Notes under the pieces: generated by a model
Told to the model about the DNA's origin: nothing
The model's input: only the letters and a program-made list of their open reading frames with translations
Database searches by the model: none
Origin: CALECP01 sp964389925
Lineage (GTDB): Bacteria > Chloroflexota > Anaerolineae > Promineifilales > Promineifilaceae
Assembly: GCA_964389925.1 (NCBI GenBank)
Contig: CAYMGE010000020.1
Location: 9,072 to 73,071 of the forward strand
Direction of reading: 5' to 3'
DNA length: 64,000 nucleotides
Part shown: piece after piece, positions 26,391 to 34,149 of the stretch
Layout of the letters: every line of letters starts with the position of its first letter
Position numbering within the stretch: position 1 is the stretch's first letter
Translations under genes and position numbers: made by a program

Positions 26391-26450
26391 GCTTGGTGGT
26401 TCTACCATCTATCGCGCCATGAACTGACAGAATTTCCCTATGCCATGTGA
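26391..26450 (+). pseudogene. Relic of a second xisI 3' end
   Basis: In one frame this stretch reads AWWFYHLSRHELTEFPYAM and stop. The intact xisI ends LGFYHPSRRELTEFAFAV and stop. The DNA is clearly alignable but diverged, and no start or upstream part remains. It is the tail of a lost second xisI gene or of an unequal recombination between two cassettes. Confidence 0.75.
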
Positions 26451-26478
26451 AAGTCGAGGGCTTTGAGTGCATTCTGCC

Positions 26479-27351
26479 CTATGATGTTACGAGAAGCACC
26501 CAAATGCTAAACCGATCCCCCGTTTCTCGAAAACCAAAACGTTGATATAGTCGATGAGCAACGGCATTATCACTTTGCGTGTTGAGGCTCACATGCTGGA
26601 AATTTTCCGCACGATACGTTTCCAGTGCGTTTTGCAACAAAGCCGCACCGATCCCGCGTCGCCGCATATGGGGCGCAACCGCAATTCGCACGACGTGTAC
26701 CTCACGCCGTCCTGCCCATGCCCCAAACGTGAAGCCTACAATTTCTCCATCGAGTTCGGCTACATCAAAGTTGACCGTGCCACGTGCAGCGCGTTCCATC
26801 TGCGTTTGACTGCTCCACCAAAGTGGGTCGTCAAATGCTGTATGCTCGATTTGGATGAGTTGTGGAAAATCGGCCGCCATAACCCCACGTATCACCAACC
26901 CATCGTCGCGCGGCTGCGGGTCGGGTGATTGCACAGAATCGGCCGCAGGCTGCCACGCCATCCCCATGATTTCCTGACCAATCGTAAAACCCAACTTTGG
27001 CAGCGCCTCATCGAGCCAGCGACTTGAGGAAAGGCAGGCCAAATGGGTTGTCCCTCCTCCCTGAAGTCGTTGGGATGCGGCAGCAATGAGTTTACGCAAC
27101 GGATAATCTGGTGTGTACTGATCAATGACGACGAGGCGCAGCCATGCAATTGGCGGAGGGTCACAATGTGCCACAAGCAGGCCGCGTATTTTGCCGTTGC
27201 GCGTTTGCATGAGCGCGGCGGGGGAAGTCAGCCAATCGTCAAATGTCGAGTAGTCGGGGTGAAGGTGGACGTGTGGCGCACTGTCCGCAAGCCGTATGAT
27301 GGTGTTTTCATCGGCCGCACCAATCGGCCGAATCTCAGTTGCATCTCGCAT
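26479..27351 (-). CDS. GNAT family N-acetyltransferase
   Basis: The product is 290 aa from the ATG at 27351. The C-terminal half is a GNAT domain: LVIRGVMAADFPQLIQIEH, FDVAELDGEIVGFTFG, VHVVRIAVAPHMRRRGIGAAL (the acetyl-CoA pyrophosphate loop R-R-G-I-G-A) and VSLNTQSDNAVAHRLYQRFGF. The N-terminal ~150 residues look like a second, degenerate GNAT fold (LRLVVIDQY, LPKLGFTIGQE), as in tandem-GNAT proteins. The acceptor is unknown. A TACAAT -10 candidate ends 6 nt before the ATG, supporting this start over the in-frame codon at 27378. It is divergent from recA. Confidence 0.8.
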   Translation of the reverse strand: MRDATEIRPIGAADENTIIRLADSAPHVHLHPDYSTFDDWLTSPAALMQTRNGKIRGLLVAHCDPPPIAWLRLVVIDQYTPDYPLRKLIAAASQRLQGGGTTHLACLSSSRWLDEALPKLGFTIGQEIMGMAWQPAADSVQSPDPQPRDDGLVIRGVMAADFPQLIQIEHTAFDDPLWWSSQTQMERAARGTVNFDVAELDGEIVGFTFGAWAGRREVHVVRIAVAPHMRRRGIGAALLQNALETYRAENFQHVSLNTQSDNAVAHRLYQRFGFRETGDRFSIWVLLVTS

Positions 27352-27357
27352 CCTCCT

Positions 27358-27363
27358 ATTGTA
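27358..27363 (-). promoter_or_regulatory. -10 element of the GNAT gene
   Basis: TACAAT on the minus strand, 6 nt before the ATG at 27351. The intervening AGGAGG is too close to the ATG to act as a normal ribosome-binding site, so a leaderless transcript is more likely. Confidence 0.35.
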
Positions 27364-27372
27364 CACTATTCC

Positions 27373-27384
27373 GAACAACTGTTC
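27373..27384. promoter_or_regulatory. LexA (SOS) box in front of recA
   Basis: GAACAACTGTTC fits GAAC-N4-GTTC, the LexA/DinR operator core of Bacillus-type SOS regulons. It lies 60 bp before the recA ATG and 10 bp from the GNAT -10 element, so it could regulate both genes. Confidence 0.75.
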
Positions 27385-27443
27385 ACAATTCTAACTTTGC
27401 TTCGACAATCCCGTTTTGCGTGATTGCGAAACGTGACCACGAA

Positions 27444-28493
27444 ATGGCTAAAAAGAAAAAAAAGACCGACCCCAGCGCAGGGCGCGAACGCATCATCGAG
27501 ACAACGATTGCCAGCATCATCAAGAAATATGGTGACGGCGCGATCATGAAGTTGGGGGAAGCCCATCACATGGAGGTTGAAGTCATCCCAACCGGCTCAC
27601 TTGCCGTTGACATCGCGCTCGGCGTGGGCGGTCTACCAAAAGGGCGTGTCATTGAAATTTACGGCCCTGAATCGTCAGGCAAGACCACTTTTTGCCAACA
27701 CGTTATCGCCGAAGCACAAAAACGCGGCGGCCTCTGCGCGTTTATCGATATGGAACACGCGCTCGATCCCCAGTACGCAGCCAAAATCGGCGTGGACATC
27801 GACAATCTCTACGTCTCACAGCCTGACACAGGTGAGCAAGCGTTGGAGATTGCCGATGCGTTAATTCGGTCTGGCACGATGGCTGTCATCGTCATTGACT
27901 CGGTGGCCGCGTTGGTTCCACGTGCTGAGGTAGAAGGTGAGATGGGGGATACGCACGTCGGCCTACAGGCACGATTGATGAGCCAAGCACTGCGGAAACT
28001 GTCGGGATTTATCCAACAGTCGGATACGATGGTCATCTTCACCAATCAAATCCGCAGCAAAATTGGGGTCATGTTTGGCAGCCCTGAGACCACATCGGGT
28101 GGTAATGCGCTCAAATTTTATGCATCGGTGCGTCTCGATATTCGCCGTATTCAGGCCATCAAACAAAGCGGTACTGTTGTTGGCAATCGCACTCGTATTA
28201 AGGTCAAAAAGAATAAGGTCGCACCACCCTTTACACAGGCTGAGTTTGACATTATGTACAACGAAGGGATGTCGCGCTCCGGTGACATCATCGATCTAGG
28301 GGTTGAGTATGACATTTTGACAAAGCGTGGCGCGTTTTATCGTTATGGCGAACTGATGTTGGGACAAGGGCGCGAAAATTCAAAAACTTTTTTACGCAGC
28401 AATCCCGTGGTGATGCTTGAGGTTGAAAATTTGATTCGACAACGAGTTAACTTGCCGATGTTGGAACAAGAAATTGTGGAACATACACCGTAA
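27444..28493 (+). CDS. recA: Recombinase RecA
   Basis: The product is 349 aa from the ATG at 27444 (MAKKKKKTDPSAG); the reading from 27339 runs through the operator and is not credible. RecA forms ATP-dependent filaments on single-stranded DNA for recombination and triggers LexA cleavage. Walker A is GPESSGKTT (residues 74-82, Lys80), Walker B region VIVIDSVAALVP, followed by GLQARLMSQALRKLSG and TNQIRSKIGVMFGSPETTSGGNALKF (L2 and ATP cap). The length is normal. The LexA box upstream indicates SOS induction. Confidence 0.98.
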   Translation: MAKKKKKTDPSAGRERIIETTIASIIKKYGDGAIMKLGEAHHMEVEVIPTGSLAVDIALGVGGLPKGRVIEIYGPESSGKTTFCQHVIAEAQKRGGLCAFIDMEHALDPQYAAKIGVDIDNLYVSQPDTGEQALEIADALIRSGTMAVIVIDSVAALVPRAEVEGEMGDTHVGLQARLMSQALRKLSGFIQQSDTMVIFTNQIRSKIGVMFGSPETTSGGNALKFYASVRLDIRRIQAIKQSGTVVGNRTRIKVKKNKVAPPFTQAEFDIMYNEGMSRSGDIIDLGVEYDILTKRGAFYRYGELMLGQGRENSKTFLRSNPVVMLEVENLIRQRVNLPMLEQEIVEHTP

Positions 28494-28561
28494 ACTTCTT
28501 GCAGGATAGGAAGTCTAAAAACGTGCAGATAGCTGTGACTAGCCTGTGGCACGATTCATTC

Positions 28562-29167
28562 TCACACTGATAATAAGCCCAATCTCGTTGCTCGCACGGC
28601 CGCTTCGGTGCGGCTTTGTGCGTTTAGCTTTGTCAGCAGCGAGTTGACATGAAATTTCACGGTGTGATCGCTGATGTCCAGTTCAAACCCAATGGCTCGA
28701 TTGGTCAACCCTTGAGCCAGCAAGGTTAAAACGTCCATTTCTCGCTCTGTGAGCGGTTCCCCTAGTTCAAAGCGAAACGTAGGTGTAATGGGATTGGTTA
28801 GTAGGTCGGGATCGTAAACAATTAGATTGTGCGCTACCGTTTGTAGGGCTTGTATGATTTGGGCTTGGGGGGCTGCTCGGCCGATAACACCCCGCACCCC
28901 ACTTTGCCAAACAGACTGCGCCATCTCTTCATCCCCCACTAGCCCGACCACCGGAACCCCCAACTCGCGCACGTCTGGCACGTCGAGCGACCCTTGCCAG
29001 CCGACATCGCACAAAATCACATCGGGATCGTGCAGGTCAATCGCATCGTGCCACTCTGTCGAGCCATCCACGCTCCCGACAAGCTCGCATTCCCCCTCCA
29101 GTATGCCCGCCAACGCTGCGCGTGCTAATGGATCGGCCGCAATCAGTAAAACCCGTAAATCATTCAC
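28562..29167 (-). CDS. NarL/LuxR-type response regulator
   Basis: The product is 201 aa. The N-terminal receiver-like domain (RVLLIAADPLARAALAGILEG; VILCDVGWQ with a candidate phospho-Asp; VPVVGLVGDEE; GVRGVIGRAA) is slightly short and has drifted: the usual DD pair is AD and the Lys block is GRAA. The C-terminal LuxR helix-turn-helix is standard (EPLTEREMDVLTLLAQGLTNRAIGFELDISDHTVKFHVNSLLTKL). No histidine kinase is adjacent; it is divergent from the Ser/Thr kinase gene, which could be a functional neighbour. Whether it is phosphorylated is uncertain. Confidence 0.82.
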   Translation of the reverse strand: MNDLRVLLIAADPLARAALAGILEGECELVGSVDGSTEWHDAIDLHDPDVILCDVGWQGSLDVPDVRELGVPVVGLVGDEEMAQSVWQSGVRGVIGRAAPQAQIIQALQTVAHNLIVYDPDLLTNPITPTFRFELGEPLTEREMDVLTLLAQGLTNRAIGFELDISDHTVKFHVNSLLTKLNAQSRTEAAVRATRLGLLSV

Positions 29168-29282
29168 GACATGATGTTACGCGATGGGCGTTAGAATGGT
29201 ATTCGGTGCAGTGATCCACTCACCCCAAAAACCCGCTCCACTGCTTGCCATTCCCTCAAATTCAGCTACGCTTACCAGCAAG

Positions 29283-31337
29283 ATGTTATACACAAATGAC
29301 ATACTACATGGTCGGTATCGCATAGAGTCTGTTCTGGGAGAAGGTGGATTTGCCACAGTCTATCGCGCCACCGACACGCGCCTCAATCATCAGGTTGCCA
29401 TCAAAGAGATGATGCCCCAGCCGCAGATTGAGCCAACCCTGTATGCCAAAATGCGCGAACAGTTTTACCGAGAAGCGCAAATCCTTGCCCAATTGCAGCA
29501 CAATCATCTCGTCAGTGTCACCGACTATTTTACGGAGAGCGATAATGATTATTTGGTGATGCGCTTTGTCAAAGGAGATAGCCTTGCAACCCTAATCCAG
29601 CGTAACGGTGTGTTAGCCGCTGCTCAGGTGCAAACATGGGCGATTCAACTGCTCAATGCGCTCGAATACTGCCACAAGCAGGGGATTTTGCACCGTGACA
29701 TCAAGCCCGACAACATTATCATCCGCGACAATGGACAAGCGGTCTTGGTCGATTTTGGGCTGTTCAAGCCGTGGGATCCAGAGCGAACGCAACAACCGAC
29801 GTTTAGTGGCATCAAAGGCGCACACACACCCGTCTATGCGCCACCCGAACAGGGCATTCAGCGCGGCGATCATACCGATGCACGCAGCGACATCTATAGC
29901 TTGGGCGCAACCCTCTACCATGCCTTGATAGGGCAAACACCCCCCACGATCAGCGAACGAACGGCAAATCCTGAACGATTCGAAAATTTGCAACGGCTGC
30001 TGCCTGTTGATGAGCCAGAGCTATCGGCCGCCGTGATAAAGGCGATGAATCTTGCCCGTTATGCTCGCTTTGAATCGGCCGATGCGATGCGTCATGCCCT
30101 AACCTCCCCGCTATTGATTCCCAGATCGCGCCGGCCTTTTTTCCAAATGGGTCTCGCAGGGATTTTAGTCGGGATCGCGATCATCTTGCTTGGATTTGCG
30201 CTTTGGCGCGGAAGGATGCTTATTCAGCCGGAAACGACGCAGGCTGTAAGTGAGATTACGACAGGCGAGCCGGTTGTGACAACGTCGCCAGAACAAACAA
30301 AGTCGTCAGCTTTGACACCAACCTATACAACCGAACTGAACACATCGACGGCGTTCGTCGCACAAGTGGTCGTGACAGCAACGCCCACGCTCATTGTGGA
30401 GACACCGACGCTCGTTGAGACAGAAACACCAACTGCTATGAGTGCGTCGGCAACGCCCACGCTCGCCCCCACTGAGACAGAAACACCAACTGCCGTAATT
30501 GCGTCGGCAACGCCCACACTTATCGTAATCGACAGCACGCCGACAGCGACAAGGGAGCCACAGGCGACAGATACAGTTGCTCCGCTGCCGACTGATACGC
30601 CACAACCGACACTAACGCAGACGAGTCGGCCGACAGCGACACCTCTACCGACAAAGACACCTAATTGGAGCGCGACGTTGACGGCCGATGCACCAGTGCC
30701 AACTGCGACGCGCCGTCCAACTGATATACCAACGGCGACACGTCGGCCGACTGCTACGCCTAATTGGGATGCAACATTGACGGCCGATGCGCCATTGCCA
30801 ACCGTGACACGGACTGCTATTCCGACCAATACACCCAACTGGAACGCAACGCTGACCGCACAGGCTCCCACCGTTACGCCTGTGCCAACTGCGTCAGATA
30901 CGCCGCGGCCGACGGCAACAAGCACACCCACTCCAACAAATACGCCAACACCCACACAAACATCTACGCCTAATCTATCCGCAACACAAACGGCCTCTGC
31001 ACCTACGGCGACCCCTTTGCCACTCTTTGACAAGCTGGACTTTCACTGGACTCCCATCGGATGTGACTATGTGGGTGAGGACTATCTTTGCGCGATGCAG
31101 ATTGAGGCGATGGGGGGCAGCGGGGACTATTTGATCGAAATCATGGATCAAGACCCGCCACAGGCTTCGACGGAAAGCATTTTGCGGTTTTCAATCAAGC
31201 GGCGGCGTTGTGATGTCTGGGTACACGAGATGCGCGTGACCGATTTGGTGACACAAGAGGTTGCGTCACGCGATGTCTACTTTGATCCGGTCGTTTGGGG
31301 ACTCTATTTTCCGAGTGGGTCGTGTACATCATACTGA
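29283..31337 (+). CDS. Transmembrane Ser/Thr protein kinase with Thr/Pro-rich stalk
   Basis: The product is 684 aa from the ATG at 29283 (MLYTNDILHGRY). Residues ~9-270 are a Hanks-type kinase: GEGGFATVY glycine loop, Lys41 in VAIKEMM, HRDIKPDN with Asp139, DFG at 157-159, and APPEQ in the activation segment. A transmembrane helix (FFQMGLAGILVGIAIILLGF) lies near residues 286-308. A long extracellular Thr/Pro/Ala-rich stalk (~330-580) follows, with repeats such as PNW-ATLTADAP-PT. A ~100-residue terminal domain has three or four Cys (IGCDYVGEDYLC; KRRRCDVW; SGSC). It probably senses an envelope signal. Confidence 0.9.
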   Translation: MLYTNDILHGRYRIESVLGEGGFATVYRATDTRLNHQVAIKEMMPQPQIEPTLYAKMREQFYREAQILAQLQHNHLVSVTDYFTESDNDYLVMRFVKGDSLATLIQRNGVLAAAQVQTWAIQLLNALEYCHKQGILHRDIKPDNIIIRDNGQAVLVDFGLFKPWDPERTQQPTFSGIKGAHTPVYAPPEQGIQRGDHTDARSDIYSLGATLYHALIGQTPPTISERTANPERFENLQRLLPVDEPELSAAVIKAMNLARYARFESADAMRHALTSPLLIPRSRRPFFQMGLAGILVGIAIILLGFALWRGRMLIQPETTQAVSEITTGEPVVTTSPEQTKSSALTPTYTTELNTSTAFVAQVVVTATPTLIVETPTLVETETPTAMSASATPTLAPTETETPTAVIASATPTLIVIDSTPTATREPQATDTVAPLPTDTPQPTLTQTSRPTATPLPTKTPNWSATLTADAPVPTATRRPTDIPTATRRPTATPNWDATLTADAPLPTVTRTAIPTNTPNWNATLTAQAPTVTPVPTASDTPRPTATSTPTPTNTPTPTQTSTPNLSATQTASAPTATPLPLFDKLDFHWTPIGCDYVGEDYLCAMQIEAMGGSGDYLIEIMDQDPPQASTESILRFSIKRRRCDVWVHEMRVTDLVTQEVASRDVYFDPVVWGLYFPSGSCTSY

Positions 31338-31389
31338 CACGTATCTGTAAGTGCGATGAAAAAAGATACCAGACGCACGCGCCTATTGC

Positions 31390-31395
31390 TAAAAT
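31390..31395 (+). promoter_or_regulatory. Extended -10 element of the first GT4 gene
   Basis: TGCTAAAAT ends 6 nt before the ATG at 31402, nearly identical in layout to the methyltransferase promoter at 5238-5246. Confidence 0.5.
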
Positions 31396-31401
31396 CTGCG
31401 A

Positions 31402-32514
31402 ATGCGAATTGGGATTGATGCACGATTGCCGTTTTATCAGCTTGGTGGAATCAGCCAGTATGTGCTACATCTGCTCCCCGCGCTAGCACAGCGCACACAG
31501 CAGCACGATTTTCGCATCATCCAAATGGCAAAAGATAGCCAGACGCGCACACCAGATGCCCCCAACTTTCAGCGCATCAACGTGCGAACGCCGTGCCATC
31601 ATCGGTTTGAGAAGTGGACACTCTCGGCCGAACTCCTCCCCCAAACGCTCGACCTTCTGCACAGCCCCGACTTTATCCCCCCCATTCGAGGCGCAAAACG
31701 CCATCTCATCACCGTTCACGACCTCAATTTTCTGTATTATCCGCAATATCTGACGGCGGAAAGCCGCGCCTACTATAATGACCAAATTCAGTGGGCGGTT
31801 GAGCGGGCGGATGGCATCTCGGCCGATTCCGACCACACGCGCAATGACATCATCGAACAGCTAAATGTGTCGGCCGAAAAGGTGAAAACGATACATCTAG
31901 CGGCCAATCCGCTCTATCAGATGCGCTATGAATCTTGGGAAATTGAGCAGACGCTCGCGCATCTCAATTTACCGCACGACTTTTTACTGTTTGTCGGCAC
32001 AATCGAACCGCGCAAAAATATCCCCACGCTGCTACGAGCGTATTACGATTTACACCATGACTTTGGCGTTGACCTGCCGCTTGTTCTCGTCGGCCGCAAA
32101 GGCTGGCTCTCCGATGACGTGTTTGCCTTCATCGATCAGCTTAACCTCAATCACTGCGTGCGCCACCTGACCGGTGTGTATGATGAGCAGTTGGCACACC
32201 TTTATCATGCTGCCAGCGTGTTATTGCTCCCCTCTCACTACGAGGGATTTGGCCTGCCGCCGCTGGAAGCGATGCACTGCGGTTGTCCCATCATCACCAG
32301 TGATCGTGGCAGCCTGCCCGAAATCGTGGGCGACGCGGGCTTTCTGCTCGATGCAGACGATATCCCTGTGTGGATCGAGACAATCCACCACGTTTTGCAC
32401 AACACATCGGTACGCATGGGGATGATTGAACGAGGCTATGAGCAGGCGGGGCAGTTTGATTGGGGGAAATCGGCCGAGCAAACACTCGCATTTTACGACG
32501 AAATTACCAGATAA
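31402..32514 (+). CDS. Glycosyltransferase family 4 (GT-B fold)
   Basis: The product is 370 aa. It starts MRIGIDARLPFYQLGGISQYVLHLLPAL, with the glycine-rich acceptor-site loop. The donor domain has FLLFVGTIEPRKNIPTLLRAY, LVLVGRKGW, HLTGVYDEQLAHLYHAASVLLLPSHYEGFGLPPLEAMHCGCPIITSDRGSLPEIVGDAGFL with the family 4 E-x7-E motif. It transfers an NDP-sugar to an unknown envelope glycan or lipid. The predicted mRNA is leaderless. It is the last gene before the IS607-type element, and its 3' end contains two TCGGCCGA octamers (32470, 32516). Confidence 0.9.
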   Translation: MRIGIDARLPFYQLGGISQYVLHLLPALAQRTQQHDFRIIQMAKDSQTRTPDAPNFQRINVRTPCHHRFEKWTLSAELLPQTLDLLHSPDFIPPIRGAKRHLITVHDLNFLYYPQYLTAESRAYYNDQIQWAVERADGISADSDHTRNDIIEQLNVSAEKVKTIHLAANPLYQMRYESWEIEQTLAHLNLPHDFLLFVGTIEPRKNIPTLLRAYYDLHHDFGVDLPLVLVGRKGWLSDDVFAFIDQLNLNHCVRHLTGVYDEQLAHLYHAASVLLLPSHYEGFGLPPLEAMHCGCPIITSDRGSLPEIVGDAGFLLDADDIPVWIETIHHVLHNTSVRMGMIERGYEQAGQFDWGKSAEQTLAFYDEITR

Positions 32515-32586
32515 ATCGGCCGATTCTGTTATACTCCCTCAACTGAGCATATTGAAAAATGTGCAAGTATGTGCTAATATGCACGC

Positions 32587-32942
32587 ATGTACACTACTGG
32601 AGAATTTGCAAAGCTGTTGGGAGTCTCAATCAAGACGCTGCAACGGTGGGATCGAGAAGGTATTTTAACTGCACACAGAAGTCCGACAAATCGACGTATG
32701 TATACGTTTGAGCAACTTCGAGAGGTGCTTGGCGAGAAGAGAAACCGCAAGACGATAGTCTACTGCCGTGTGTCTAGCCCCGCCCAACGACCAGAATTGA
32801 TGAAAAGCTATCGCCGCAAGAAGAAATGGTTCAAGACTTATTGGCCATCGTCAACACGTTTTCGTGCCGATTGTACGGATTGAGTCACTACAAAAAAAAG
32901 TTGCAGCAAGCACTAAAGAATGATATTAGCTCACAAAATTAG
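32587..32942 (+). pseudogene. IS607 TnpA serine recombinase, internally deleted and frameshifted
   Basis: The N-terminus is intact: a MerR-like helix-turn-helix (MYTTGEFAKLLGVSIKTLQRWDREG) and the start of the recombinase domain with the catalytic-serine region TIVYCRVSSPAQR. The frame then reads into an unrelated tail ending at 32883. From 32811 another frame gives SPQEEMVQDLLAIVNTFS and RLYGLSHYKKKLQQAL, the normal C-terminus, ending at 32942. About 80 residues of the catalytic core are missing at the junction near 32800. The enzyme must be inactive. The C-terminal piece overlaps tnpB by 23 nt, as in intact elements. Confidence 0.9.
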
Positions 32943-34122
32943 ACTGAAGCCAAATCAAACGCAGCTTAACTATTTCGCACGTGCAGCAGGTGTTGCCCGT
33001 TTCACCTACAATTGGGCGTTAAGCGAGTGGAAACAGTGGTACGAATTGGGTGAAAAGCCATCGGCTTACAGTCTAAAAAAACAGTTCAATGCAATCAAGC
33101 ATGAACAGTTTCCGTTTGTGGTGGAAGTGACTAAGTGCGCGGCAGAACAAGCGTTTGCCGATGTCGGAAAGGCATTTAGGAACTTCTTTCGTGGCTTGAA
33201 GAAAGGACAGAAGGTCGGATACCCTAAATTCAAGTCAAAGAAGCGCACGCGCCCGTCGTTCTATCTGTCTAACGATCAGTTCAGATTCGATGGGAAACGG
33301 GTTAAGCTGCCCCATATCGGTTGGGCCAAGATGCGCGAGGCGTTGCGCTTTGACGGCAAGGTGATGTCGGCGCGGGTCGGCCGTGATGGAAACCACTGGT
33401 TTATCTCTGTTCAAGTCGAGATTGATATACCATTGGTGGAAAACAATGGCGGGGCAGTCGGGATAGATTTAGGCATTAGCAAGCTGATAACGCTGAGTGA
33501 TGGGACGGTAGTGGAAAACCAACGCTACACGCTCAAGAACGAAAAGCGTCTCCGCAAGCTAAACAAGAAACTATCACGACAGGTCAAAGGTTCAAGCAAC
33601 TGGTGGAAAACCGTCTGCAAGTTGCGCCAACTGCACGCCAAAATTCGCAACTGTCGGCAGGATTGGATTCACAAAGTGACAAGTGCGATTTGTGCCAACA
33701 ACCGCCTCGTCATCATTGAGGACTTAAACGCCAAAGGGATGATGGCAAACCATCGTCTCGCAAAGCACATAGCCGACACATCGTTTGGCGAAATTGCCCG
33801 ACAACTGGCCTACAAGCAACATTTGTATGGGTCTGAACTGGTCAAGATTAGTCGCTGGTTTCCGTCCTCAAAGACATGTAGCGACTGTGGGCATATTCAA
33901 GATATGCCTCTGTCGGACAGGGTACATGTTTGCCGCGCATGTGGAACGACCAAAGACCGCGATCTAAATGCGGCAATCAATATCAAAAATGAAGGTTTGC
34001 GGTTGCGTGATGAAACCGCCGCCGCTGGGCTACAGCGGCGTAACGCCTGTGGACACCATGTAAGACCGCTTGCGGCGACGGTGGATGAAGCAGTCACTTT
34101 TTTGTCTATTGATCACTTTTGA
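32920..34122 (+). CDS. tnpB: TnpB RNA-guided endonuclease of the IS607-type element
   Basis: The product is 400 aa and full length. RuvC-like catalytic residues are all present: Asp183 (AVGIDLGIS), Glu267 (VIIEDLNAKGM) and Asp348 (KDRDLNAAINI). A CxxC...CxxC zinc finger (CSDCG, CRACG) lies between the last two. The N-terminal domain begins ILAHKIRLKPNQTQ and includes FTYNWALSEWKQWYE. TnpB proteins cut DNA guided by a reRNA transcribed from the 3' end of tnpB and the element's right end, and thereby retain the element. With tnpA broken, this copy can no longer move by itself unless helped in trans, but the nuclease appears functional. Confidence 0.95.
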   Translation: MILAHKIRLKPNQTQLNYFARAAGVARFTYNWALSEWKQWYELGEKPSAYSLKKQFNAIKHEQFPFVVEVTKCAAEQAFADVGKAFRNFFRGLKKGQKVGYPKFKSKKRTRPSFYLSNDQFRFDGKRVKLPHIGWAKMREALRFDGKVMSARVGRDGNHWFISVQVEIDIPLVENNGGAVGIDLGISKLITLSDGTVVENQRYTLKNEKRLRKLNKKLSRQVKGSSNWWKTVCKLRQLHAKIRNCRQDWIHKVTSAICANNRLVIIEDLNAKGMMANHRLAKHIADTSFGEIARQLAYKQHLYGSELVKISRWFPSSKTCSDCGHIQDMPLSDRVHVCRACGTTKDRDLNAAINIKNEGLRLRDETAAAGLQRRNACGHHVRPLAATVDEAVTFLSIDHF

Positions 34123-34140
34123 TCACAAAAAAGATAGCAG
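34100..34140 (+). ncRNA. Possible 3' part of the TnpB guide (reRNA) at the element's right end
   Basis: In studied TnpB systems the guide RNA overlaps the tnpB 3' end and stops at the right end, with the guide copied from flanking DNA. Here that place holds TGATCA-CTTT-TGATCA (34110-34125), able to form a short hairpin. The exact right boundary, and so the guide, cannot be fixed. If it lies near 34140 the guide would match the start of the PucR gene. Confidence 0.3.
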
Positions 34141-34149
34141 GTAAAACAG

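Larger units (their letters stand above)
32524..34140 (+). mobile_element. IS607-family element (broken tnpA, intact tnpB)
   Basis: An IS607-type unit in the usual order: serine recombinase gene overlapping a tnpB gene. Boundaries are approximate because IS607 elements lack terminal inverted repeats. The left limit is placed after the TCGGCCGA at 32516-32523 and the right limit before the PucR gene. The right end holds TGATCA-CTTT-TGATCA at 34110-34125 followed by A6. A TGTTATACT promoter-like element lies at 32527-32535. No octamer occurs inside the element. Confidence 0.75.

Noticed and set aside
27339..27443. N-terminal extension of RecA
   Set aside because: It would translate the LexA box; RecA normally starts at the Lys-rich MAKKK segment at 27444.
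30360..31020. Long minus-strand Val/Gly/Cys-rich frames opposite the kinase stalk
   Set aside because: They are the complement of Thr/Pro codon repeats and have no independent signals.
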